A stretch of 64,000 nt of DNA. It comes from a bacterium. GTDB lineage: Bacteria; Myxococcota_A; Bradymonadia; UBA7976; UBA1532. The DNA lies in assembly GCA_030427205.1 (NCBI GenBank), contig JAUHXC010000007.1, forward strand, positions 1-64,000, given 5' to 3'. The notes below the pieces were generated by a model. It had not been told where the DNA came from and ran no database searches. It worked only from the letters and a program-made list of their open reading frames with translations. Positions 8,340 to 19,530 of the stretch are shown here, piece after piece (within the stretch, counting starts at the first letter, position 1; the number at the start of each line of letters is the position of its first letter). A program made the position numbers and the translations under genes.

Positions 8340-8729
8340 CCGGGAGCGGTGCCACCCACATTGTGGAGCGTGGTGGATGAGCCAGCGGTCGAGACGCGCC
8401 GGGCGGACCAAATGCAGCGCACGAATACCGAGAGAGGATGTCGATCGACCACAACTGCATCCGATAACCGTTTCCGGTGGCCGCATCTCACGATGTCCAT
8501 CCGAAGCAGACGCACCACACCCCTTGCGCCCGCGGCGCTGCCAACACTCGAATCGTGACCACGGGGCCCGCGTCCGACGCTACCCGCCCGGCGCCCCGAG
8601 CAGGCACGCGGGCAAGCACCCCTGCGGCGGGAAGCCGACATCCTCCCACCCCTCACGCAGCCGTTGGAGCGCCGCGCGGTGCGCATCGACGAAGGCCGCG
8701 TAGCCCGCCAACCACGCCGACCTCAACCG
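8340..8729 (-). repeat. 390-bp direct repeat, right copy (joins intact RAYT gene)
   Basis: Right-hand copy of the tandem pair. Positions 8580-8729 are the 3' end of the intact transposase gene. Homology ends at 8729/8730, where the gene continues into unique sequence. Confidence 0.85.
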
Positions 8730-9518
8730 CCGGCATGTCGTATGCACCTTTGGCGCCGGGCTGCGCTTGCTGCGCGTCGGCCGGTGGTGCGGATGCACCG
8801 CCAGCACGCCCGCACGACCGAGCACCTTCTCCGGCGGCGGAAACCGCTCCAGCGCGATCCCGGCCAGCTCACGCCACTGCTCGCGGGCCTGCGCCTCGTC
8901 GAGATGGCGCCACATCGGCGGGACCGCCAGCTCGACGGTCTTCGTCTCGGCGACGTCGGCGAGGCAGGGCGCGACCCCACGGCCCTCTCCCGCGCCATCC
9001 CACCGCCGGCTCAGCCGATGCCAGAGCGTTCGGTCGTACCACGCACCCTCGAGAGCGTCCCCGCGGGTCACCGCGCCGACCCAGTTGATGCCGGGCCAGT
9101 CGTCCCACGCGCCGACCAGCCCCTCTTTCACCGACTGCGCGAGCGTATACACCAGCCGATCGACGAGCGCGTCGTCGTCGAGGATGGGGATGTCCCGGGC
9201 ACGCCGCTCGAACATCGGGCCGGGCCAGTCATGGAGGTCGCCGATCTCTTTGCTCAGGTTGGTGAGCACGTGCGACTTCCAGCGGGCCTTCCAGTCGGCG
9301 TCGGTGACGCCGACGATGAAGTGCATGTGGTTGCTGGTGCCGCCCGCGAGGTACAGCTCGACGTGGCCGCCGCAGACCTCCAGCGAGCGGGCGATCACCC
9401 CCAGCATGCGCCGGTTGCACTCCGGGCTCGGCCGCAGCAAGAACCGGCCTTGGATGCAGCGCACCGTGATCTCGAAGATGCGCTTCGGCTCGTCGACGAA
9501 TTGCAGTGGTCGGCCCAT
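8580..9518 (-). CDS. REP-associated tyrosine transposase (RAYT, Y1 family)
   Basis: A 312-residue IS200/IS605-like Y1 transposase. The HUH-type metal site is HMH at residues 64-66 (in SNHMHFIVG), and the likely catalytic Tyr is Y124 in RLVYTLAQSVKEGLV. The C-terminal 180 residues are a RAYT-style extension rich in Arg and Trp. RAYTs cut and join single-stranded REP hairpins rather than moving a classical IS. GGAGGAG lies 6-7 bases before the ATG at 9518. The repeat-bearing region immediately downstream is presumably its substrate. The gene has the high GC of the chromosome, so it is well adapted to this host. Confidence 0.85.
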   Translation of the reverse strand: MGRPLQFVDEPKRIFEITVRCIQGRFLLRPSPECNRRMLGVIARSLEVCGGHVELYLAGGTSNHMHFIVGVTDADWKARWKSHVLTNLSKEIGDLHDWPGPMFERRARDIPILDDDALVDRLVYTLAQSVKEGLVGAWDDWPGINWVGAVTRGDALEGAWYDRTLWHRLSRRWDGAGEGRGVAPCLADVAETKTVELAVPPMWRHLDEAQAREQWRELAGIALERFPPPEKVLGRAGVLAVHPHHRPTRSKRSPAPKVHTTCRRLRSAWLAGYAAFVDAHRAALQRLREGWEDVGFPPQGCLPACLLGAPGG

Positions 9519-9728
9519 GATCCGCTCCTCCGCGAGGTCTTCGCAGAGGGTTCATCGATCAAACCCACGCCGTGTTGCGCAGAATCGACGAGGCCTTCGT
9601 GGGGCTCGATGACGCGCTCGACGTCGAAACGGGGCGAACAGACGTCGGAACGCGTCGCGCTCGGCGTGCTGGCGCCGTCGTATCGCGGCCGCCGTCGGTG
9701 TCGCGCGGGCGAACGTCGAGCCACTGAT

Positions 9729-11438
9729 TCAGGGGGCGGCGTCGTCATTCGAGGCCGGCGCCTCGACCTTGCTCTGCACCACCCGAAAGCGGCGGCTGAC
9801 GAAGGCCGGATCGGTCAAACACGCGGTGCCCGCGGGGTTGAGCCCGGTGACGTGGTAGTCGCTGAACGCCGCGGTGAAGTTCATCGGCCGCTGGCCCACG
9901 AGGTTGATGCCCACGCTCGCGCCGGCCAGCGCGAAGCGGTCTTCGACCGTGGCCTGCCACGCCCGGTCGGTGGTGTAGGCGTAGCTGGCGATGGCCCCGA
10001 AGCGGCGGGCGTCGTCGGCGGCGCCGGCCAGGGCCGCGGCGCGGTCGGCGGCGCGGATGACGAAGGCCATCGGGCCGAAGTGCTCCTGCTGGGCCAGGGC
10101 CCTATCGTCGGCGTCGAGCCGCACGAGCAGCGGCGTCGCGGTGCGCGCGTTGGCGAACTCGGGGTGGGCGTAGGCTCCGCCGTGGCGCACGACGCGCTCG
10201 CCGGCGGCGACCTCGAGCGCGGCCATCTCGGTCAGCGTCTTCGAACTGTGCAGCGCGCCGCAGATGCCCGCCGCCCGCCGGGGGTCGGCGAGCAGGCCGT
10301 CGATCTTCGCCACCAGCCGCGCGACCACGTCGTCGAAGGCCACGACGCCGTCGGCGGTGCGCACGCCGGCCGCCGGGATCCAGATGTTCTGCGGCGCGGT
10401 GCACATCTGGGCCGAGAAGAGGCTGAGCCCGTAGGCCAGCGCGTCGAGCACCGGGTCGAGCGCGGCGACCGACTCGAGCACCACCGCGTTGCAGCCGGCG
10501 GTCTCGGTGTAGACCTGCAGGCGCGGGCAGTTCTCTTCGATCCACGCGCCGAAGCGCTGACCGCCGGTGAAGTCGACGATGGCGGTGTCGCGATGGGCGA
10601 AGAGCGCCTGGGCGACGGGCGCGTCCCAGGTATCGGGCGCCAGCGTGAGCAGGTTGGGGTCGAAGCCGGCCTCGGCGAGCACTTCGCGGCCGATGCGCAC
10701 GCCGATGGCCATCGGCAGGATGCAGTCGGGGTGCGGCTTGAGCACGACCGGGTTGCCCGTCGCCAGGTTGGCCAGCACCGCGGGCCACGCGTTCCACGCC
10801 GGGTAGCTGCCGCACGAGAGCACGATCGCGACGCCCACCGGCATCAGGCGGTAGCGCTTGTGCAGCGTGACCGGCGCGCCGCCGAAGCGGCGGGTATAGG
10901 TGGCCTCGACGGGCATCTGCCGCATCGCGACCCAGGCGGCGGTGAGCCCTTCGAGCCCGCGGTCGAGCGCGCTGGCGCCGCTGCCGGCGAAGGCCAGCAT
11001 GAAGCCCTGTCCGGCGGTGTGCATGGTCGCGTAAGCGTTCTCGAAGCTGGCATTCGCCCAGCGGTCGAGCATCTCGAGGCAGACGCCGACCCGCCGCTCG
11101 GGCGGGGCGAGGCGCCATGGGTCCCAGCCGGCGCGGATGGCGGCGAACAGCGGCTCGATGGCCGGGCGGGGGTAGGTGATGCCCAGCGGCGCGCCGGTGT
11201 AGGGCGAGACCTCGGCGCCGACGACGCCGTCGCCCGCTGGATGCGGGTGGCCGGGCAGGTCGAGGTCGAAGGGGCGACCGAGGCGGGCCTCGAAGGTGGC
11301 CTTGCCCTTCTGGTGGGCCCCCTCGGGGTGGTGCTTGCGGCTGGGGGATTCGACGAACGGGGTGAATGCGGCCCGGCTGTGCCACGCGGCGACCGCCGCG
11401 TCGAGCCGGGCCCGGTGGCGGTCGAGCCAGACGCTCAT
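9729..11438 (-). CDS. paaN: PaaN-type aldehyde dehydrogenase
   Basis: A 569-residue aldehyde dehydrogenase superfamily protein. It has the cofactor-domain signature IVDFTGG (about residue 290), an ETAG in place of the usual ELGG, and the catalytic Cys in FSAQMCTAPQN (about residue 350). The N-terminal third (MHTAGQGFMLAF, GLEGL, LMPVGVAIVLSCGSYPAWNA) fits the PaaN family first annotated as phenylacetate-degradation proteins; only the ALDH half of PaaZ is present and no MaoC-type hydratase domain is seen. Its start overlaps the lipocalin-like gene by 4 bp (ATGA), making it the last gene of a three-gene operon with carotenoid oxygenase. Oxidation of an aldehyde made by the oxygenase is a reasonable inference. 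Confidence 0.8.
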   Translation of the reverse strand: MSVWLDRHRARLDAAVAAWHSRAAFTPFVESPSRKHHPEGAHQKGKATFEARLGRPFDLDLPGHPHPAGDGVVGAEVSPYTGAPLGITYPRPAIEPLFAAIRAGWDPWRLAPPERRVGVCLEMLDRWANASFENAYATMHTAGQGFMLAFAGSGASALDRGLEGLTAAWVAMRQMPVEATYTRRFGGAPVTLHKRYRLMPVGVAIVLSCGSYPAWNAWPAVLANLATGNPVVLKPHPDCILPMAIGVRIGREVLAEAGFDPNLLTLAPDTWDAPVAQALFAHRDTAIVDFTGGQRFGAWIEENCPRLQVYTETAGCNAVVLESVAALDPVLDALAYGLSLFSAQMCTAPQNIWIPAAGVRTADGVVAFDDVVARLVAKIDGLLADPRRAAGICGALHSSKTLTEMAALEVAAGERVVRHGGAYAHPEFANARTATPLLVRLDADDRALAQQEHFGPMAFVIRAADRAAALAGAADDARRFGAIASYAYTTDRAWQATVEDRFALAGASVGINLVGQRPMNFTAAFSDYHVTGLNPAGTACLTDPAFVSRRFRVVQSKVEAPASNDDAAP

Positions 11439-11887
11439 GGACGCCTCCAGATCAGGGTGTAGCGGCGCTCGACGCCGGAGCGCGCGGTCAGGGTGTACGA
11501 CAGGTGCAGCCGCGGGCCGTCGGGGCCGTCTTCGAGGCGGGCCGTGCGCCGGTTCTCCCGGCCGACGAGGTCGGGCGTCAGGGCGAACTCGACGGCGTGC
11601 ACGACGCTGTCGCCCTCGATACGCCAGCGGCCGGCGTAGGCCAGGTAGCCGTCGAAGGCGCCGGCTTTGGCGTCGGGCGCGGCGGCGTAGGCCGCTTCGA
11701 GGCGGCTGCCCAGCGGCGCCCGCTTTGCCCGGCACAGGGTCGCGCTCATATGGCCGTCGGCGGTGTAGAGCAGCTGGCCGCGGGCGTCCTCGCCGAAGGG
11801 GAAGAGCGGCGGGCGGCCGTCGGCGAAGGTGATCACGAAGCGATCGAGATGCCACGGGCCGACGAGATCAGCGGGTCGCGGTGTCAC
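11435..11887 (-). CDS. Lipocalin-like domain protein
   Basis: A 150-residue cytoplasmic protein (no signal peptide). It shows DLVGPWHLDRF at residues 7-17, LYTADGHMSATL, YAGRWRIEGDSVVHAVEF and a final RRYTLIWRR, the pattern of the Lipocalin_5 family: one small beta-barrel that binds a hydrophobic ligand. It starts with GTG in a GTGA overlap with the upstream oxygenase gene and overlaps the next gene by ATGA, so the three are translationally coupled. A role in holding an apolar substrate or aldehyde between the two enzymes is inferred from this position. Confidence 0.75.
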   Translation of the reverse strand: MTPRPADLVGPWHLDRFVITFADGRPPLFPFGEDARGQLLYTADGHMSATLCRAKRAPLGSRLEAAYAAAPDAKAGAFDGYLAYAGRWRIEGDSVVHAVEFALTPDLVGRENRRTARLEDGPDGPRLHLSYTLTARSGVERRYTLIWRRP

Positions 11888-13401
11888 CGTGCGGGCAGCT
11901 GGGCGCCGGCCATCCAGGTGGCGTGGAAGCCGGCCGGGATGCGCTGGGGGATCTTCACCTTGGCGACCGGGCCGGCGGTGATGTCCTGCGCGTCGAAGAC
12001 CCAGCAGGCGCTCGACCAGTCGTGGGTATCGGTCACGAAGGTGATCACGTAGCCGTCGTCTTCGCCGTCGGCGCCGGCCCGCGCGGCGAAGGGCGCCTCG
12101 GAGCCGTAGATGCCCGGCCCGTAGGTGAAGCGCTGGCGGGCCCCGGTCTCGAGGTCGGCTTTGATCAGGCCCTCGAACGTCGCCGGGATCTCATAGGGGA
12201 TGTCCTGCAGGTACGCGTAGCGGTTGCGGCGCCCCATGCGGCGGTCGTCGATCATCGGGAACTCGGCGTTGATGGCGTCGAGCTTGCGCTCGGCGGTGGC
12301 GCCGGTCGCCGTGTTCATCCGCCACTCGTAGAGGTTGGCCTGCAGCTTGATGCCCGAGAGCATCGCCGCGATCCTGCCGTCGGCCGGATCGGGCTTGAGG
12401 CTGGGGTCGTCGGTGCGGCAGCCGACCATGACGACGTCGTCACCGTCCTGCCAGCAGTTGACGACGTGCAGCATGTAGCACGGCTCGAATTCGAACCACT
12501 TCACGTCGGCGTCGCCGCCGAAGCGCGGGATGACCCCGTAGCGGGTCGGCACGTCGCGGTGGAAGAGCGGCACCCGCTTGCCGGTGCGGGCGAAGTACTC
12601 GGGGTCGAAGAACATCGGGAAGTCGTGCAGGATCGAGTAATCCGGCGTCACGCCGATGTCGTGGGGCCGCCGCGGGCCGGGCAGGGTGATGTCGGTGGTG
12701 TGCAGCCGGCCGTCGGCGCGCAGCACGCCGTAGCGCATATAGGGCGGGCGGTCGCCATAGCCGAAGAAGATGAAGTCGCCGGTGGCCGGGTCGGCCTTGG
12801 AGTGCGCCGAGATGCGCCGCGGCACCCGGCCCTCGCCGCGCACCCGATCGTCGAGCCGGGTCGGCCCGCGGGTCTCGAGGGTGTGCGGGTCGAGCTCGTA
12901 GAGCTCGCCGGACTCATACCACAGGGCGAACAGCCGATCGCCGACGGTGATCAGGTCGGTATTGGCGGTGTCCTTGAGCGGGCCGAGCGGCAGGTCGAAG
13001 TCGAACGGGCCGAGCACGCCGGGCCAGATGGCCGCGCCTTTCTCCCGCTCGAGCCGGTGGCCGCGGGTCTCGATCCAGCGGTTGCGGTAGCGGGCCTCGC
13101 CGTCTTCGAACCAGATGCCGTGCACCATGCCGTCGCCGTCGAACCAGTGGTAGCGGTTGAGCGGGCCGTAGCGGGCGTTGGGGCCGTTGCGAAAATAGGC
13201 CCCGAAGAGGTCGCGGGGCAGCTCGCCCTCGACCTCGAGCCGGTCGAAGCCCCGCTCGTGCACGATCGGGGCGAAGAGCCCGTGCAGATAGGGGTTGTCG
13301 ATGTGCGGGGCGGCGGTATCGTCCAGCCAGCCCGGCGCGTCGGCGGGGCGCAGGCCGGCGGGGGACAGCGCCTTGGGGTGGCGGCGGGTGATCTCGAGCA
13401 C
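11884..13401 (-). CDS. Carotenoid oxygenase / lignostilbene dioxygenase family enzyme
   Basis: A 505-residue RPE65/CCD superfamily enzyme. The N-terminus has FRNGPNARY and YHWFDGDGMVHG, family hallmarks. The four Fe(II)-binding His are expected in RRISAHSK (about residue 196), ILHDFP (about 255), MLHVVN (about 306) and GFHATW (about 494). Such enzymes split a carotenoid or stilbene C=C bond with O2 to give two aldehydes or ketones. GTG is the start, preceded by GGAGG at 5 bases. It is the first gene of the operon with the lipocalin-like protein and PaaN. The substrate (carotenoid, stilbene or fatty compound) cannot be told from sequence. Confidence 0.88.
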   Translation of the reverse strand: MLEITRRHPKALSPAGLRPADAPGWLDDTAAPHIDNPYLHGLFAPIVHERGFDRLEVEGELPRDLFGAYFRNGPNARYGPLNRYHWFDGDGMVHGIWFEDGEARYRNRWIETRGHRLEREKGAAIWPGVLGPFDFDLPLGPLKDTANTDLITVGDRLFALWYESGELYELDPHTLETRGPTRLDDRVRGEGRVPRRISAHSKADPATGDFIFFGYGDRPPYMRYGVLRADGRLHTTDITLPGPRRPHDIGVTPDYSILHDFPMFFDPEYFARTGKRVPLFHRDVPTRYGVIPRFGGDADVKWFEFEPCYMLHVVNCWQDGDDVVMVGCRTDDPSLKPDPADGRIAAMLSGIKLQANLYEWRMNTATGATAERKLDAINAEFPMIDDRRMGRRNRYAYLQDIPYEIPATFEGLIKADLETGARQRFTYGPGIYGSEAPFAARAGADGEDDGYVITFVTDTHDWSSACWVFDAQDITAGPVAKVKIPQRIPAGFHATWMAGAQLPAR

Positions 13402-13506
13402 GGGAGCCTCCGGGTCGGTGGGTCACGGTAGCCGCCCCGACGGGCCCGATCAATGCGCTGCCGCGGCCCACGAGGGGCGTCGTTATCGTCCGAGTCGGTC
13501 ACATCA

Positions 13507-13536
13507 TTGGCCCCGCCGCGCCGCCGGGGGTACGAT
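13507..13536 (+). promoter_or_regulatory. Candidate sigma-70 promoter for the OmpA-FecR-cyclase operon
   Basis: TTGGCC (13507-13512) and TACGAT (13531-13536) are spaced 18 bp apart in the divergent gap between carotenoid oxygenase and the OmpA gene. They sit 28 bases before the GTG start, and GGAGG lies between. Confidence 0.35.
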
Positions 13537-13563
13537 GCCGGGGCATGTCGTGGAGGCCCGGCC

Positions 13564-16100
<2,537 letters not shown>

Positions 16101-16104
<4 letters not shown>

Positions 16105-17288
16105 ACCCGCGCATCCTCGCACCGCTCGCCCTCGTCGTCGGCTTCGGATTCGGCCCGGCAACCGCCCGGGCCGACGACGCGTGTGGCGGCCTGTCGCTCG
16201 ATGCCGGGCGGGTGGTGTCCGCCCGCGTGCTGCGCGCCGCCGAGGCGCTCTCCGCCCCCGAGGCCGCCTGCGCCGACGCCATCGGCAAGCTGCTCGGCAC
16301 CCGGGCCGGCATCCGCTCGGTGACCGTGGCGGTCAAGCTGCCCGACGCCGCCCGCGCGGCCGGCGTCGGCCTGAAGATCGGCGAGCGCTTCAAGGCGGCC
16401 CTCGCCGCCGGCGGGGTACCCGACGCCCGCATCTCGGTGGTCGTGCCCCGCGCGGCGGAGGGCGAGCAGGGCACCGTGGCCATCACCTACGCCGAGAAGC
16501 GCGCCGAGCGCTCGGTGGCGGTCATCGAGTCGATGGGCGGCACGGTGACCGTCGGCGCCGACCGCAGCAAGCTCGCGCCCGTCGCCCGCGGCGCCACCGT
16601 CGACCCCGAGACCTGGATTGCGACCGGCGCCGGCAGCACCGCCTGGATCGGGCTGGCCGACGGCTCCCGGCTGCGCCTCTCGGAGAACAGCCTGCTCTTC
16701 ATCGGCCGGCTGCACCTCGACGACAAGCTCGAGCGGGTGGTGCGGCTGCAGCTCGTCAGCGGCGACCTCGAGGCCCACGTGCGCACCGGCGGCGACTCCG
16801 CGGTCTTCGACGTCGACACCCGCTTCGGCACCGCCGGGGTGCGCGGTACGCGCTTCCGGCTGGCGGCGGGCGAGGGCGGCACCCGGCTCGAGACCCTCGA
16901 AGGCGTCGTCGAGCTGGCCGGCAAGGGCGAGCAGCCCAAGATCTCCATCGCCAAGGGTCAAGGCGCGTCGCTGGCCGACGGCGGTGATGCGGGGGCGCCG
17001 GCGGCGCTGCCCGGCGCGCCGGCGGCCACCGCGCCGCTCAAGGGCGAGATCAAGGGCGGCGAGGCGCTGAAGTGGCAGGCGGTGACCGGGGCGAGCGGCT
17101 ACGCCGTCGAGCTGTCCCGCGACGCCGAGTTCACCTACGACGTGCGCCGCTTCCAGAGCGGCGGCCCCGAGCTGAAGGTCGACGCACAGGTCGAGCCGGG
17201 CAAGTGGTTCTGGCGGGTCGCGGCGGTCGACGGTTCGGGGTTCACCGGCCCGACTTCGAAGGTCTACGCGTTCGACCTCGCCCGCTGA
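16101..17288 (+). CDS. Periplasmic FecR-domain protein
   Basis: A 395-residue protein with a signal peptide (MNPRILAPLALVVGFGFGPATARA). Residues about 135-285 form a FecR domain: GATVDPETWIATGAGSTAWIGLADGS, SLLFIG, VRLQLVSGDLEAHV, and FGTAGVRGTRF. The last 100 residues resemble a fibronectin-like carbohydrate or protein binding module (ALKWQAVTGASGYAVELSRD). Stand-alone FecR proteins beside CHASE2 cyclases are known as likely periplasmic ligands or modulators of those receptors. GAGG lies 6 bases before the ATG; the gene overlaps the OmpA gene by ATGA and precedes the cyclase by 16 bp. Confidence 0.82.
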
Positions 17289-17304
17289 GCGGATCGGCTT
17301 CACC

Positions 17305-19503
17305 ATGAATCTGGGCGGCATCAGCCTGACCCGGCGGCTCGAGCTGCTCGGCGTCGGCCTCGTGCTGGCCGGCGCGACGTGGGTCCTGCTCGCGCCCGCC
17401 GAGCCGGGCGGACTCTTCGAACGCTACGACCGGCGGGCCTACGATCTGGCCGTCGAGGCGCTGCCCGACGCGCAGCCGTCCGACCGGGTGACGGTGGTGC
17501 TCGTCGACGACGAGAGCCTCGCCCGCCTCGGCGAGCGCTGGCCGCTGTCGCGCGATCGCTGGGGCGACTTCGTGCAGCGGGTCGGCGGCTTCGGGCCGTC
17601 GGTGGTGGCCCTCGACGCCTGGTTCGAGAGCCCCGCGCCCCGGGAAGACGTCGACCTGGCCCTCGACGTGGCCGACGTGCTGCGCGACTCGCCGCTGGGC
17701 ACGACCCCCGACGGCGCCGCGCTCGCCGACAAGCTCGACCGCATGGCCGCCCGCCGCGACGGCGACCGCCACCTCTCGGAGAACGCCGCCCGCTTCGGGC
17801 CGCTCATCCTGGGCTTCGCCTGCGTGCCCTCGGCCAAGGATACCCGCCAGCGGGCGGGGCTCATCGGCTCGGTGCCGCTCGACATCCCGCCGCCGGGCCG
17901 GGCGCTGCGCTGCAACCGGGTCGCCGGCAACATCCCCCGGCTGGCTCAGGCCGCCCGGCGCCAGGCCAGCGTCAACCTGCTCACCGACTCCGACGGGGTC
18001 ACCCGGCGCTACCCGTACTTCATCACCGCCGACGACAAGACCCACCCGTCGCTGGCCCTCGCCGCGGTGATCGAGGCCGAGCCCGATCGGGCGCAGGCGC
18101 TCATCGAGGCCGCCGCAGAGGCCGATCGCGGCGCGCCGGTACTGCACCACGCGCTCTCGAAGAGCTTCCGCCAGGTGCGCTTCAGCGACGTCCTGGAGGC
18201 CGCGCCCGACTCGGGGCCGCTCGCGGAGGCCTTCGCCGACCGCATCGTGCTCGTCGGCGTCAGCGCGCTGGGCACCGAAGACGCCTCCGACGCCCCGCGG
18301 GAGCGCGAGATCCCGGGGGTCATGGTGCACGCCCAGGCCATCTCGAACCTGCTCGACGGCGGCTTCTTGCGCACCGAGGGCGACGCCGCCGATCGGGCGC
18401 GCTACATCGGCCTGGCGGTGGTCATCCTCTCGGCGGTGATCGCGTGGCCGGTGCAGTCGGCGGTGGGCCTGCTGCTCATCGGGCTGGGGCTCATGGGCGG
18501 CTGGAGCACCGTCTGGCGCTGGTGGCTGGCCGACGGCACCATCGGCCCGCTGGTGCCGGTGCTCGCGCCGATTCTGGCCTGGATCACCGTGCGCCTCGGC
18601 TTCGGCTACGCCCGGGCGCAAGAGGCGCGCCGGCGGGAGAACGAGATCCGCCGCGCGTTTCAGCACTACCTCGCGCCGGCGGTGGTCGAGACGCTGGTCG
18701 AAGACCCGGCCAAGCTGCGCCTGGGCGGCGAGCGCCGCGAGCTGACGGCCTTCTTCTCCGACATCCGCGGGTTCACCACCATCTCGGAGGAGCTCGATCC
18801 GAACGAGCTGGTGGTGCTGCTCAACGAGTGCCTGGGCACGATGACCGAGATCATCCTCGACGAGGGCGGCACCATCGACAAGTACATCGGCGACGCCATC
18901 GTGGCGATGTTCGGCGCGCCGATGGACGACCGGGACCACGCCCTCGCCGCCTGCCGGGCCGCGCTGCGCTGCCAGACGGCGATGGGCGAGCTGCGCACCC
19001 GCTGGCTCGAGCAGGGCCTGCCGCCGATGTCGGTGCGCATCGGCATCAACACCGGCATCGCGCTGGTGGGCAACATGGGCTCCGAGCAGCGCTTCGACTA
19101 CACGATGATCGGCGACGCGGTGAACCTCGCCGCGCGGCTCGAGAAGGCCAACCGGACCTACGGCACCGCGATCCTGTGCGGCGAGCGCACCATGGCCCTG
19201 GCCGGGGAGCACGTCGTCTTCCGCGAGGTCGATCGGGTGCGGCCCAAGGGCAAGATGCGCTCGGTGCGGGTCGGCGAGCTGGTCGCGATCGAGGCCAGCT
19301 CCGAGCATCGCGACCGGGTCGAGGCCTATCAGACCGCGCTGCGCGCCTATCGCACCCGCCGCTGGCAGGACGCGCTCGACGCGCTCGCGCCGCTCGTCGA
19401 GGCGGGGGACGGGCCGGCGAAGCACCTCGCCGATCGGGCGCAGGCCTTCAGCGAGAACCCGCCGCCCGAAGACTGGGACGGCGTCTTCACCATGACGGGC
19501 TGA
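17305..19503 (+). CDS. CHASE2-domain class III adenylate/guanylate cyclase
   Basis: A 732-residue membrane receptor. An N-terminal helix (about 10-30) leads into a periplasmic CHASE2 sensor (about 35-350, with VTVVLVDDESLARLG), then three close transmembrane helices (about 365-435) and a cytoplasmic cyclase domain (about 475-670). Both metal-binding Asp are present (FFSDIRGF near 486 and IGDAIVAMFG near 530), as is the substrate Lys (TIDKYIGD). DYTMIGDAVNLAARLE supplies the second specificity position and the transition-state Asn and Arg. The active site therefore looks intact; cAMP is the likely product. A TPR-like tail follows. With the FecR and OmpA proteins it forms an envelope-sensing operon; a cNMP-binding protein is encoded at 33427. 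Confidence 0.87.
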   Translation: MNLGGISLTRRLELLGVGLVLAGATWVLLAPAEPGGLFERYDRRAYDLAVEALPDAQPSDRVTVVLVDDESLARLGERWPLSRDRWGDFVQRVGGFGPSVVALDAWFESPAPREDVDLALDVADVLRDSPLGTTPDGAALADKLDRMAARRDGDRHLSENAARFGPLILGFACVPSAKDTRQRAGLIGSVPLDIPPPGRALRCNRVAGNIPRLAQAARRQASVNLLTDSDGVTRRYPYFITADDKTHPSLALAAVIEAEPDRAQALIEAAAEADRGAPVLHHALSKSFRQVRFSDVLEAAPDSGPLAEAFADRIVLVGVSALGTEDASDAPREREIPGVMVHAQAISNLLDGGFLRTEGDAADRARYIGLAVVILSAVIAWPVQSAVGLLLIGLGLMGGWSTVWRWWLADGTIGPLVPVLAPILAWITVRLGFGYARAQEARRRENEIRRAFQHYLAPAVVETLVEDPAKLRLGGERRELTAFFSDIRGFTTISEELDPNELVVLLNECLGTMTEIILDEGGTIDKYIGDAIVAMFGAPMDDRDHALAACRAALRCQTAMGELRTRWLEQGLPPMSVRIGINTGIALVGNMGSEQRFDYTMIGDAVNLAARLEKANRTYGTAILCGERTMALAGEHVVFREVDRVRPKGKMRSVRVGELVAIEASSEHRDRVEAYQTALRAYRTRRWQDALDALAPLVEAGDGPAKHLADRAQAFSENPPPEDWDGVFTMTG

Positions 19504-19530
19504 CGGGCGCGCCGCGACGGAGAACGCGCG

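Larger units (their letters stand above)
7846..8579. other. Repeat block between DAC gene and RAYT transposase
   Basis: The 730-bp gap has no intact gene. It consists almost wholly of direct repeats: a 75-bp element at 7875, a 390-bp unit at 7950 that begins with the same 75 bp, and a second 390-bp unit from 8340 whose right part is the 3' end of the transposase gene. Confidence 0.85.

Noticed and set aside
7875..8729. Possible CRISPR array
   Set aside because: Repeats are 75 bp and 390 bp, not 24-40 bp with uniform unique spacers, and they contain transposase coding sequence. No cas gene is present.
8664..11462. A plus-strand open frame of 932 codons opposite the RAYT and PaaN genes
   Set aside because: Antisense to two well-supported genes; composition typical of a shadow frame.
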